Source: Anaerolineae bacterium (lineage in GTDB: Bacteria > Chloroflexota > Anaerolineae > B4-G1). Taken from it: a DNA stretch of 25,784 bases. The notes under the pieces were generated by a model. That model was not told the DNA's origin, ran no database searches, and worked only from the letters and a program-made list of their open reading frames with translations. The position numbers were made by a program, and so were the translations under genes. Each line of letters begins with the position of its first letter. The stretch's first letter is position 1. Of this stretch, positions 1-6,577 are shown in pieces. Where the stretch lies: assembly GCA_030612585.1 (NCBI GenBank), contig JAUWNP010000049.1, positions 1 to 25,784 of the forward strand, written 5' to 3'.

Positions 1-423
1 GCCGAGGTGACCATCGTCGGCATGCCCGGCGTGCAGGAGTACCACAGCAAACTGGGCTATCCGGTGAAAGTGGACGCCGCCGCCGATACGGTCTCGGCGG
101 ACGATTTCGACGCCGTCATCGTGCCGGGTGGCTACGCGCCTGACCGGATGCGCCGCCACCAACCTATGCTCGACCTGGTGAGAACCGTGTTTGAGCGCGG
201 CGGCGTCATAGCCACCATCTGCCACGCTGCGTGGGTGCCTATCTCGGCGGGTATCATGAGAGGCAAGCGAGCCACCTGTCTCTCGGCGATCAAGGATGAT
301 CTGGTCAACGCCGGAGCCGCCTACGTTGACGCAGAAGTGGTGCAGGATGGCAATCTGATCACCTCACGGACGCCCAGCGACCTGCCCGCTTTCTGCCGGA
401 CAATCATCGCGGCGCTGAAGTGA
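1..423 (+). CDS. DJ-1/PfpI family protein (5' partial)
   Basis: The reading frame is open from the first base, so the N-terminus lies outside the window; 140 residues remain. The fold is the DJ-1/PfpI (class I glutamine amidotransferase-like) family, which includes intracellular proteases, deglycases and chaperones. The nucleophile elbow TICHAAW is clear, with Cys74 and His75 of the visible part, after the usual VIVPGGYAPD strand-loop. The C-terminal SRTPSDLPAF motif is also typical of PfpI-like members. The acidic residue that normally partners the cysteine would lie in the missing part. A role in protein or metabolite damage control would suit the oxidative-stress genes downstream, but the substrate cannot be told from sequence. 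The family call is sure; the activity is not. Confidence 0.88.
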   Translation, partial: AEVTIVGMPGVQEYHSKLGYPVKVDAAADTVSADDFDAVIVPGGYAPDRMRRHQPMLDLVRTVFERGGVIATICHAAWVPISAGIMRGKRATCLSAIKDDLVNAGAAYVDAEVVQDGNLITSRTPSDLPAFCRTIIAALK

Positions 424-468
424 AACCTGCGCCCAAACAAAACTATCAGTCGGGTGCGTTTCAAATGA

Positions 469-525
469 GTTGTAGGACAAGTTGGTAACTTGTCCCAGGG
501 GCAATTTGCCAAATTGCCCTACAAC
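469..525. repeat. REPIN-like double palindrome
   Basis: Two adjacent perfect hairpins lie inside a longer inverted repeat. GTTGTAGG (469-476) pairs with CCTACAAC (518-525). Inside, GGACAAGTT (475-483) pairs with AACTTGTCC (487-495), and GGGCAATTT (499-507) pairs with AAATTGCCC (511-519), each with a 3-base loop. The outer stem shares a few bases with the inner ones, so either two hairpins or a cruciform could form. Two REP-like palindromes in opposite orientation are the layout of REPINs, which are moved by RAYT transposases. No such enzyme is in the window. Confidence 0.6.
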
Positions 526-541
526 CGAGATGAAATATATC
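514..541 (+). promoter_or_regulatory. possible sigma-70-like promoter for the Dps-like ferritin gene
   Basis: TTGCCC (514-519) and TATATC (536-541) are 16 bases apart, each matching the -35/-10 consensus at four of six positions. The -35 would lie in the last arm of the palindromic repeat. The implied start point is about 20 bases before the ATG at 570, leaving room for the ribosome binding site AAAGGAGGT at 552-560. This is weak evidence. Confidence 0.22.
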
Positions 542-569
542 CCTATCAATCAAAGGAGGTCAAGTCAGA

Positions 570-1067
570 ATGGGTACAAAAGGAAGAGCGATTGTAGGTA
601 TAGACGTGGACAATCTCATCAAGGTGCTCAACAAGGCCCTTGCAGACGAGTGGCTGGCCTACTATCAGTACTGGGTAGGAGCCAAGGTGGCCAAGGGGCC
701 TATGAGGGGGGCAGTGACTGCCGAACTCATCCAGCACGCCACCGAAGAACTCGGGCACGCGGAGTTGCTGGCGAATAGGATCCTCCAACTGGGCGGCACC
801 CCGCTGCTCAAGCCTGAAGACTGGTACAAGATGACCAACTGCGGGTACGAGGCTCCCGAGGATCCCTACGTGGAGGTCCTGCTGGATCAGAACATCAAGG
901 GCGAGCAATGCGCCATTGGGGCCTATCAGCAATTGGTAGAACTCACCAAGGAGGCCGACCCGGTGACGTATGAGATGGCTCTCTCGATTCTCACAGACGA
1001 GATCGAGCACGAGGAGGACCTGCAGGCCCTCGCTGAAGACATTCAATTGATGAAAGAGAGGAGGTGA
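570..1067 (+). CDS. Dps-like ferritin (DPSL-type diiron protein)
   Basis: 165 residues forming a four-helix ferritin-like domain. Candidate diiron ligands are Glu27, Glu60 with His63, Glu112, and Glu144 with His147, the usual E...ExxH...E...ExxH spacing. Two cysteines (Cys91, Cys114) flank the third helix, as in the Dps-like (DPSL, 'thioferritin') group of archaea and anaerobic bacteria, which oxidise ferrous iron with peroxide and store it in a 12-subunit shell. The start has a strong AAAGGAGGT site 9 bases upstream. The stop overlaps the ribosome binding site of the superoxide reductase gene, so the two are very likely cotranscribed: the reductase makes peroxide and this protein could consume it. 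Bacterioferritin is less likely because no haem-binding methionine is evident. Confidence 0.85.
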   Translation: MGTKGRAIVGIDVDNLIKVLNKALADEWLAYYQYWVGAKVAKGPMRGAVTAELIQHATEELGHAELLANRILQLGGTPLLKPEDWYKMTNCGYEAPEDPYVEVLLDQNIKGEQCAIGAYQQLVELTKEADPVTYEMALSILTDEIEHEEDLQALAEDIQLMKERR

Positions 1068-1069
1068 AA

Positions 1070-1441
1070 ATGACATTAGCGAGCACAATTCAGACCGCGG
1101 ATTGGAAAAAGGAGAAGCACGCGCCGGTGATCGAGTGCCCAGACATGGTGAAGGCGGGCGAGGTCTTTGAGGTGCAGGTCAGTGTGGGGAAGGAGATCGC
1201 TCATCCCAACACCGCCGAGCACCACATCGGTTGGATCGCGCTCTACTTCCAGCCGGAGGGGAGCAAGTTCCCTTACCAGGTAGGCCGCTTTGAGTTCAGC
1301 GGGCACGGCGAGGGCACTGTGTTCACGACGCCCTCGGCGAGTGTGTCGTTGAAGGTGAACAAGCCCGGCGCGTTGCGCGCGATGTCCTTCTGCAACATCC
1401 ACGGGCTGTGGGAGAGCAGCAAGGAGATTGGTGTAAGTTAA
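1070..1441 (+). CDS. superoxide reductase (neelaredoxin type)
   Basis: Reduces superoxide to hydrogen peroxide in the cytoplasm of anaerobes, drawing electrons from rubredoxin-like donors. The 123-residue protein holds only the catalytic domain and lacks the N-terminal desulforedoxin iron centre, so it is the one-iron class. All ligands of the active iron are present: Glu15-Lys16-His17 (EKHAP), His45, His51 in AEHHIGWI, and Cys108 and His111 in CNIHGLW. A GTG six bases upstream (1064) would also be open, but it lies within the ribosome binding site AGGAGG (1059-1064), so the ATG at 1070 is chosen. It lies between two Dps-like ferritins. The small rubredoxin-like protein at 8134 is a possible electron donor (inference). 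Confidence 0.93.
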   Translation: MTLASTIQTADWKKEKHAPVIECPDMVKAGEVFEVQVSVGKEIAHPNTAEHHIGWIALYFQPEGSKFPYQVGRFEFSGHGEGTVFTTPSASVSLKVNKPGALRAMSFCNIHGLWESSKEIGVS

Positions 1442-1472
1442 TTCCATAGATTAAGCTAAAAAGGAGAAAATC

Positions 1473-2024
1473 ATGGCCAAAGTAACACGAGAAATGGTAG
1501 AAAGGGCAGGGGGGGACGTTGACCAACTGTTAGAACTGTTGGTCAAGAATGCAGCCGCCGAGCTCACCACCTATTACTACTACACAATTCTACGGGTGAA
1601 CCTGATTGGGCTGGAAGGGGAGGGCATCAAAGAGATCGCCGAGACGGCCCGCATCGAGGATCGCAATCACTTTGAAGCTCTGATCCCTCGCATCTACGAG
1701 CTAGGGGGCAGACTTCCAGACGACATGAAGGAGTTCCATGATATGTCGGCCTGCCCGCCGGCCAATCTGCCTGAGGACCCCACTGACATCAAGGCTATGC
1801 TGACGGTGCTGGTGGAAGCCGAACGGTGCGCCGTGCGTGGGTACACCCATATCTGCAACATGACCGCCGGCAAGGACCATCGGACCTACGACCTGGCTCT
1901 GGCGATCCTCAATGAGGAGATAGAGCACGAATCGTGGTTCTCCGAGTTCCTGGGTGAGGGGCCATCCGGCCACTTCCTGCGCCGCGGGGAGACCTCTCCC
2001 TTCGTATCCAAGTTCCTGAGGTAG
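1473..2024 (+). CDS. Dps-like ferritin, second copy (DPSL/thioferritin type)
   Basis: 183 residues, four-helix ferritin-like fold. Candidate diiron ligands are Glu30, Glu62 with His66 (ARIEDRNHFE), Glu116, and Glu149 with His152 (LNEEIEHE). Cys94, Cys119 and Cys128 match the cysteine-rich character of the DPSL group. It shares layout with the gene at 570 but differs clearly and is longer, with a C-terminal extension (GPSGHFLRRGETSPF) seen in archaeal-type Dps-like proteins. Likely role: peroxide-dependent iron oxidation and storage, protecting DNA under oxygen stress. The start has an AAAGGAG site at 1459-1465. It forms one transcription unit with the superoxide reductase, 31 bases upstream. 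Two paralogues could build mixed shells or respond to different stresses; the sequence does not decide. Confidence 0.88.
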   Translation: MAKVTREMVERAGGDVDQLLELLVKNAAAELTTYYYYTILRVNLIGLEGEGIKEIAETARIEDRNHFEALIPRIYELGGRLPDDMKEFHDMSACPPANLPEDPTDIKAMLTVLVEAERCAVRGYTHICNMTAGKDHRTYDLALAILNEEIEHESWFSEFLGEGPSGHFLRRGETSPFVSKFLR

Positions 2025-2044
2025 ACAGGGAACGTTTAGGAGTC

Positions 2045-2242
2045 CAAAGCACTTCCGCCGTAGTAGCACCGGCTCGCCGGAGGCTTTGCTATGCTCAAGT
2101 CTCCGGCTCAAAAGCCAAGCCCCTTCGGGGCTGAGATGAGCTCGCAGTGCTTTGCTGGCTGAGCCCGGTGGTTTCACTATCGGGCGGGCTGGAGATGACC
2201 AGAGCCCAGGCGACGCTCCAAACATTCTGATAAGGTCAGAAT
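2045..2242 (+). ncRNA. candidate structured RNA or leader before the cytochrome b5-like gene
   Basis: This gene-free stretch contains a run of exact helices. CAAAGCACT (2045-2053) pairs with AGTGCTTTG (2146-2154), closing a domain that holds GCCGGAG/CTCCGGC (2076-2082 with 2101-2107) and AGCCCC/GGGGCT (2118-2123 with 2127-2132). Next come GCCCG/CGGGC (2163-2167 with 2181-2185), GGGCT/AGCCC (2186-2190 with 2203-2207) and ATTCTGA/TCAGAAT (2224-2230 with 2236-2242). I do not recognise a known riboswitch class. The order suggests a multi-domain leader RNA for the b5/ferritin-VIT1/ZIP genes, or a repeat-derived element. Confidence 0.32.
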
Positions 2243-2288
2243 AGGGCAAGGGGAGGCCCTGTGTCAGTAAGGGCCTCCCCCAAGCCCT
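2243..2288 (+). terminator. long hairpin, terminator-like without a T-run
   Basis: GGGGAGGCCCT (2250-2260) pairs perfectly with AGGGCCTCCCC (2270-2280) around a 9-base loop. A small internal loop then leads to AGGGC (2243-2247) with GCCCT (2284-2288), giving 16 pairs in all. No U-tract follows, so this is not a textbook intrinsic terminator. It ends 15 bases before the next start codon and could act as an attenuator, an RNA stability element, or the end of the structured RNA upstream. Confidence 0.4.
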
Positions 2289-2303
2289 CGGTAGGTCTTG
2301 GAA

Positions 2304-2534
2304 ATGCGAAGGTTGACGAAAAAGGAACTCGCTCAATACAATGGCAAGGACGGGGCACCGGCCTTCATAGCCTACGAGGGCAAGGTATATGACGTATCTC
2401 GCAGCTTTTTGTGGCAGAATGGTCAGCATCAGGTTCTGCACACGGCTGGAGTGGATTTGACTGCCGATCTGGGTCAAGCCCCCCACGGCGCAGATTTGCT
2501 GGAAGGATTTCCTGTGGTTGGAATGCTGGAGTAA
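2304..2534 (+). CDS. small cytochrome b5-like haem-binding protein
   Basis: 76 residues of the short prokaryotic cytochrome b5-like/steroid-binding family. The fold markers are LTKKELAQYNGKDG, AYEGKVYDVS and a C-terminal FPVVG strand. Candidate axial haem ligands are His42 or His46 in NGQHQVLHTAG and His61 in APHG. There is no signal peptide, so it is probably cytoplasmic or membrane-associated. A TTG two codons upstream is possible; the ATG at 2304 is preferred, but its ribosome binding site is weak, which may be related to the hairpin just upstream. It is followed 13 bases later by the ferritin-domain/VIT1 gene, suggesting electron transfer linked to iron handling, which is inferred from position only. 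Confidence 0.85.
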   Translation: MRRLTKKELAQYNGKDGAPAFIAYEGKVYDVSRSFLWQNGQHQVLHTAGVDLTADLGQAPHGADLLEGFPVVGMLE

Positions 2535-2547
2535 GAGGGCGCTTTGA

Positions 2548-3420
2548 ATGGATATTAGCAAAGAGTTGCGAGAGCAACTGCTGGTTTACCAGAGAAACGA
2601 GATTACTGAGCATCACGTCTACAAGAGGTTGGCCGGAACGATCAGGTCTCCTGAGAACAAGAGAGTTCTGGAAAAGATCGCCGACGACGAGCTCCGGCAC
2701 TATCAGAGTTGGCGAAACCACACGCAACAGGATGTCAAACCCGACAAACTGACGGTCTGGAAGTACTACTTGATCAGTCGTATCTTCGGCTTCACCTTTG
2801 GAATCAAGCTGATGGAGAGGGGCGAGGAAGATGCTCAGGGCAATTATGAACAACTGCGAGAGACGATCCCGGAAGCTGATGCTATTATTCGCGACGAGAA
2901 GGAACACGAAGATGCTTTGATTCAACTTCTGGACGAAGAACTGCTGCGCTACGTGGGTTCTATCGTGCTGGGCCTGAGCGACGCGCTGGTGGAGCTGACC
3001 GGCGCTCTGGCCGGACTCACGCTGGCGCTGCAAAATACAAAGCTGATCGGGTTGACCGGCTCGATCACGGGCATCGCTGCGGCCTTGTCAATGGGGGCGT
3101 CGGAATATCTCTCTACAAAGTCCGAAGGGACCGGTCAAGACCCGGTGAGGGCTTCGATCTATACAGGTAGCGCGTATATTGTGACTGTGCTTATTCTCAT
3201 CCTGCCTTATCTGATATTGGAGAACTTTTACGTTTGTTTGGGTTGTACGTTGGCTGCTGCGGTCTTGATCATCGCTTTCTTCACTTACTACATCTCCGTT
3301 GCCAAGGGCGTGCCGTTCAAAAACCGTTTCCTTGAGATGACCGGACTGAGTCTTAGTGTAGCGGCGTTGAGTTTCTTCGTTGGCTTCGTAATCCGCTCTT
3401 TTTTGGAGGTTGACGTTTGA
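2548..3420 (+). CDS. ferritin-like domain fused to VIT1/CCC1 membrane transporter (MbfA-like)
   Basis: 290 residues in two parts. Residues 1-130 are a rubrerythrin/ferritin-like helical domain with candidate metal ligands Glu18 or Glu21, Glu48 with His51 (DDELRH), Glu90, and Glu117/Glu119 with His120 (DEKEHED). Residues 135-290 are a VIT1/CCC1 transporter, with the hallmark GLSDALVELTGALAGL first membrane segment and SMGASEYLSTKSE, followed by hydrophobic segments near 208-225, 230-250 and 268-285. Relatives such as MbfA export iron (or manganese) from the cytoplasm, the ferritin-like part sensing or delivering the metal. The cytochrome b5-like gene lies just upstream and a ZIP metal transporter follows within 20 bases, so this looks like a metal balance operon. 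The metal carried is inferred. Confidence 0.9.
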   Translation: MDISKELREQLLVYQRNEITEHHVYKRLAGTIRSPENKRVLEKIADDELRHYQSWRNHTQQDVKPDKLTVWKYYLISRIFGFTFGIKLMERGEEDAQGNYEQLRETIPEADAIIRDEKEHEDALIQLLDEELLRYVGSIVLGLSDALVELTGALAGLTLALQNTKLIGLTGSITGIAAALSMGASEYLSTKSEGTGQDPVRASIYTGSAYIVTVLILILPYLILENFYVCLGCTLAAAVLIIAFFTYYISVAKGVPFKNRFLEMTGLSLSVAALSFFVGFVIRSFLEVDV

Positions 3421-3438
3421 TAATGTTCAGATGGGGTC

Positions 3439-4254
3439 ATGATAATTCAATGGTTTGAAAATCTACACCCAATATTACAGGCATTGTCGGCCACCGGCTT
3501 TACCTGGTTCGTAACCGCCTTAGGATCCGGCGTGGTTTTCCTTTTCAAGAGTATCAACAGGAAAGTGCTGGATGGTATGCTGGGGTTCGCCGCGGGAGTG
3601 ATGATCGCCGCGAGTTTCTGGTCACTCCTGGCGCCGGCGATAGAAATGGCCGAGGAATCGAACGTGCCTTCCTGGCTTCCCGCTACGGCGGGTTTTCTGT
3701 TGGGAGGAGCATTTCTCTGGCTGGTAGACAAGTTGTTGCCGCATCTCCACATAGGGTTTCCGATGGAGGAGGCGGAGGGTCTGAAAACGAGTTGGCATAG
3801 GAGTGTTCTCCTGGTGCTGGCAATCACTCTGCACAACATACCCGAGGGGTTGGCTGTAGGTGTTGCTTTTGGGGCGTTAACTGCTAATCTGCCCTCCGCG
3901 ACGTTGGCCGGTGCGGTTGCCCTGGCGCTGGGTATCGGTATCCAGAACTTTCCCGAGGGCGCTGCTGTCTCAGTTCCCCTGCGCCGGGAGGGAATGTCTC
4001 TCCTCAAGAGTTTTTGGTATGGGCAGTTGTCTGGCATTGTGGAACCCATTGCGGGTGTTATCGGCGCAGCAGCGGTCATCATGATGCAGCCTATTCTACC
4101 CTACGCCCTGGCGTTTGCCGCCGGGGCGATGATATTTGTGGTGGTTGAAGAACTGATACCCGAATCGCAGTTGGAGAAGAACACGGATATTGCGACGATG
4201 GGGGCGATGCTCGGTTTTGCGGTGATGATGACGTTGGACGTCGCCTTGGGTTAA
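3439..4254 (+). CDS. ZIP family metal transporter (GufA/ZupT group)
   Basis: 271-residue membrane protein with about eight hydrophobic segments. The ZIP metal-site motifs are intact: HNIPEG (132-137) in the fourth segment, QNFPEG (169-174) in the fifth, and EELIPE (237-242) near the C-terminus. The family moves zinc, iron, manganese and related divalent ions into the cytoplasm. The short loop after segment three (PHLHIGF, 101-107) carries two histidines that could gate or collect metal. Length and the QNFPEG variant fit the GufA subgroup. Placement behind an iron/manganese exporter-like protein suggests one operon for metal import and export; selectivity cannot be read from sequence. Confidence 0.92.
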   Translation: MIIQWFENLHPILQALSATGFTWFVTALGSGVVFLFKSINRKVLDGMLGFAAGVMIAASFWSLLAPAIEMAEESNVPSWLPATAGFLLGGAFLWLVDKLLPHLHIGFPMEEAEGLKTSWHRSVLLVLAITLHNIPEGLAVGVAFGALTANLPSATLAGAVALALGIGIQNFPEGAAVSVPLRREGMSLLKSFWYGQLSGIVEPIAGVIGAAAVIMMQPILPYALAFAAGAMIFVVVEELIPESQLEKNTDIATMGAMLGFAVMMTLDVALG

Positions 4255-4266
4255 GAGGAGTGAAGC

Positions 4267-6006
4267 ATGATAACCAATCAGATGACCATCAGGATTGGCG
4301 CAGCGGCGGGCGACGGGGTGGAGTCGAGCGGCGCCGGCTTCTGCCAGGCGCTGGCCCGGAGCGGATTGCACGTCTTTGGCCTGCCCGACTACTACTCGCG
4401 CATTCGGGGCGGGCACAACTTCTTTTCCATCCGCGTGAGCGACCAGCCGCTCTACTCTCACGCAAAGCCGGTGCACCTGTTACTGGCGCTGACCGAGGAG
4501 ACGATCCCGCGCCATCGGGACGAGGTGGTCAAAGGGGGCGCCATCGTCTACGATTCGGGGCTCAAGGTGTCGCTGGAACAGTGGTCAGGGAACGACGTCC
4601 TGTACTTGCCTGTCCCTCTAAGTGACATCGCCAAAGAGAAAGCCGGGACCGTGTTGGCGCGCAATACCGTGGCGTTGGGTGTCGCGGCGGGGATGACCGG
4701 CTTTGACCTGGAGCAGATGGAGAGCGTCATCCGTGACAACTTTGCCCGCAAGGGTCAGGCGGTGGTGGATGGCAACCTGGCGGCCATCGAGGCGGGCTAC
4801 CAGGAGGGGCGAAAACAGGCCGCCGATTTTCCCTTCAGGCTGGAGCGGAACCCGGACGCGCCACCCCGGATGCTGGTCAATGGCACCCAGGCTTTCTCCC
4901 TGGGGGCGCTGGCGGGCGGCTGTCGCTTCGTGGCCGGTTATCCGATGACACCAGGCTCGCCGGTGCTGCATTGGATGGCGGCCCACGCGGCCCGTTATGG
5001 CGTGGTGACCAAGCACACCGAGGACGAGATCGCGGCGATTAACATGGCTATCGGGGCTGCCCACGTGGGAGCGCGGGCGCTGGTTCCGACCTCGGGTGGG
5101 GGATTTGCGCTGATGGTGGAGGCATTGGGCCTGGCTGGCATGACGGAAACGCCGGTTGTCATCTACAGCGCCCAGCGGCCGGGACCGTCCACCGGCTTGC
5201 CCACCCGCCAGGAGCAGGCGGACCTGCTCTTTATGCTCCACGCCTCGCAGGGAGAGTTCCCCCGCTTCCTGCTGGCTCCGGGTACTCACGAGGAATGCTT
5301 CACGGCCGGCTGGCGCGCCTTCAATCTGGCGGAAAAGTACCAGACCCCGGCCCTGGTGCTCAGCGACCACTACCTGGCCGTGGCCATTCGCACGCTGGAG
5401 ATCAATGCTTTTGACTTTGAGGCAGTAGAGATTGAGCGGGGGGCGCTGTTGAGCGAGGCCGAGTTGGATGCTCTGGAAGGAGGGTATCTGCGTTATCGGA
5501 TCATCGACTCGGGCATCTCGCCGCGGGCGGTGCCCGGGCATCCTAGGGCGGTCTACGTCGCTGCCGGCAACGAGCACGACGAGAGAGGAGCCATTACCGA
5601 AGAGCCGGGGATGCGCAATGCGCAGGTGGAGAAACGGCAGCGCAAACTGATCGGTATGACCGAGGAGATGTCCGGCCCACACCGATACGGTCCCCAGGAG
5701 GCAGAGATCACCTTTGTCAGTTGGGGCTCCACCTACGGGCCGCTGCGGGAGGCGGTGGATCGCCTGAACGCTGAGCAAGTTGATCGGGCCAATCTCCTGC
5801 ATTTCGTGGACCTGTGGCCCTTCCCGGCCGAGGCGACGACGGCAGCTCTGGGGCGGGCTCGACGGCTCATCGCCGTAGAGGGTAACGTAACCGGTCAACT
5901 GGCGACACTCATCCGGGCAAACACCGGCCAGACGATGGACGACACAATCCTCCGATATGATGGCCGTGCTTTCACCCCCGAGTACATTATGAGTTTCGTG
6001 TTGTGA
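4267..6006 (+). CDS. korA: 2-oxoacid:ferredoxin oxidoreductase, fused gamma-alpha subunit
   Basis: Partner of the beta subunit at 6578 in oxidative decarboxylation of a 2-oxoacid (2-oxoglutarate most likely) to acyl-CoA with reduction of ferredoxin; the reaction may also run reductively. Residues 1-190 are the gamma domain (IGAAAGDGVESSGAGF, YYSRIRGGHNFFSIR). Residues 200-579 are the alpha domain with GYPMTPGSP (224-232), the glutamate of HTEDEIAAINMAIGA that activates thiamine, and SAQRPGPSTGLPTRQEQADL. A GAGGAG site precedes the ATG. The last residues (MSFVL) and the stop codon are encoded by the first 7-bp repeats of the S23-flanking arm, so the native C-terminus appears replaced after FTPEYI. 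Substrate choice between 2-oxoglutarate and other 2-oxoacids is not certain. Confidence 0.9.
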   Translation: MITNQMTIRIGAAAGDGVESSGAGFCQALARSGLHVFGLPDYYSRIRGGHNFFSIRVSDQPLYSHAKPVHLLLALTEETIPRHRDEVVKGGAIVYDSGLKVSLEQWSGNDVLYLPVPLSDIAKEKAGTVLARNTVALGVAAGMTGFDLEQMESVIRDNFARKGQAVVDGNLAAIEAGYQEGRKQAADFPFRLERNPDAPPRMLVNGTQAFSLGALAGGCRFVAGYPMTPGSPVLHWMAAHAARYGVVTKHTEDEIAAINMAIGAAHVGARALVPTSGGGFALMVEALGLAGMTETPVVIYSAQRPGPSTGLPTRQEQADLLFMLHASQGEFPRFLLAPGTHEECFTAGWRAFNLAEKYQTPALVLSDHYLAVAIRTLEINAFDFEAVEIERGALLSEAELDALEGGYLRYRIIDSGISPRAVPGHPRAVYVAAGNEHDERGAITEEPGMRNAQVEKRQRKLIGMTEEMSGPHRYGPQEAEITFVSWGSTYGPLREAVDRLNAEQVDRANLLHFVDLWPFPAEATTAALGRARRLIAVEGNVTGQLATLIRANTGQTMDDTILRYDGRAFTPEYIMSFVL

Positions 6007-6049
6007 GTTTCGAGTTTCGAGTTTCGCGTTGTGAGTTTTGAGTTTCGGG
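5991..6049 (+). repeat. left arm of inverted heptamer repeats bounding the S23 gene
   Basis: Eight consecutive 7-base units run from 5991 to 6046, mostly GAGTTTC, with GTGTTGT, GCGTTGT and GAGTTTT variants, followed by GGG. The end GAGTTTTGAGTTTCGGGT (6033-6050) is the exact reverse complement of 6509-6526 in the right arm, and the remaining units match it imperfectly. The arm overlaps the last codons and stop of korA. Confidence 0.85.
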
Positions 6050-6087
6050 TCACCTCGAAATCCAAGACTCAAGGAAGGGGGATTCTC

Positions 6088-6477
6088 GTGGCTACTATTG
6101 AACGGTATGAGGAGATCAAGGGCTGGCAAAAGGCACGGGAACTGACGAACTTTGTCTACACTTCTACCAAGCAGAAAGTCTTTGCCCGCGATTTTGGCTT
6201 GAAGGACCAGATTCGGCGAGCGGCGGTTTCGGTTATGTCCAATATCGCCGAGGGCTTTGAGCGCGGGGGACGGCGTGAGTTCATTCAGTTTCTCTCTATT
6301 GCCAAGTCGTCGGCCGGTGAAGTGCAATCCCAGTTGTATGTTGCCCTCGACCAGGAGTACATCACGCCAGAGCAATTCGACAGAGGCTACATCTTGTGCG
6401 ACGAGACAATGCGCCTCATCGGTGGTTTCATTGCCTACTTGCAGAAATCACCCGTCGAAGGTGCAAAGTACAAGTAG
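6088..6477 (+). CDS. four-helix bundle protein, 23S rRNA intervening-sequence (S23) family
   Basis: 129 residues that closely fit the S23/IVP family of small four-helix bundle proteins, first found in ORFs of intervening sequences inserted in 23S rRNA genes. Key stretches are IKGWQKAREL (10-19), FARDFGLKDQIRRAAVSVMS (32-51), NIAEGFERGGRREFIQFLSI (52-71) and the conserved final helices. The biochemical role is unknown; basic patches suggest nucleic acid binding, and the related Avd protein partners a reverse transcriptase in diversity-generating retroelements. The GTG at 6088 is chosen because the family begins (M)ATIERYE and AAGGAAGGGG lies at 6072-6081; an in-frame GTG at 6031 would start inside the repeat arm. 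It splits korA from korB and is bounded by inverted 7-bp repeats, suggesting insertion as a unit. Confidence 0.9.
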   Translation: MATIERYEEIKGWQKARELTNFVYTSTKQKVFARDFGLKDQIRRAAVSVMSNIAEGFERGGRREFIQFLSIAKSSAGEVQSQLYVALDQEYITPEQFDRGYILCDETMRLIGGFIAYLQKSPVEGAKYK

Positions 6478-6505
6478 TTCCGAGTTCCGAGTTGGGAGTG
6501 AACTT

Positions 6506-6561
6506 GAAACCCGAAACTCAAAACTCGAAACTCAAAACTCAAAACTCGAAACCCGAAACTC
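6506..6561 (+). repeat. right arm of inverted heptamer repeats bounding the S23 gene
   Basis: Eight 7-base units in inverted orientation relative to the left arm: GAAACCC, GAAACTC, AAAACTC, GAAACTC, AAAACTC, AAAACTC, GAAACCC, GAAACTC. Bases 6509-6526 complement 6033-6050 exactly. Just before it, 6480-6493 holds two units in the direct orientation (GAGTTCC-like), so a short local hairpin is also possible. The arm ends directly before the korB ribosome binding site (CGGAGG, 6565-6570). Confidence 0.85.
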
Positions 6562-6577
6562 AAACGGAGGCGTAGAG

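Noticed and set aside
2118..2140. CTGAGATGAG resembling the THI-box of a TPP riboswitch
   Set aside because: The other conserved TPP parts (the CUGAUCUGG-like segment and final GGGA) are absent and the downstream genes are not thiamine genes.
1701..2561. 286-codon minus-strand frame across the second Dps-like gene and the structured spacer
   Set aside because: No motif, it runs antisense to real genes, and it crosses an intergenic hairpin region.
4618..6375. 585-codon open frame on the minus strand opposite korA
   Set aside because: It mirrors the strongly recognisable korA and S23 genes and has no family motifs; long antisense frames are common in GC-rich DNA.
6088..6477. S23 gene considered as the Avd subunit of a diversity-generating retroelement
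   Set aside because: No reverse transcriptase, template repeat or variable repeat is visible, and the sequence fits the S23 rather than the Avd branch.
6506..6561. Tandem repeats considered as a CRISPR array
   Set aside because: Units are 7 bases with no spacers, and no cas gene is present.
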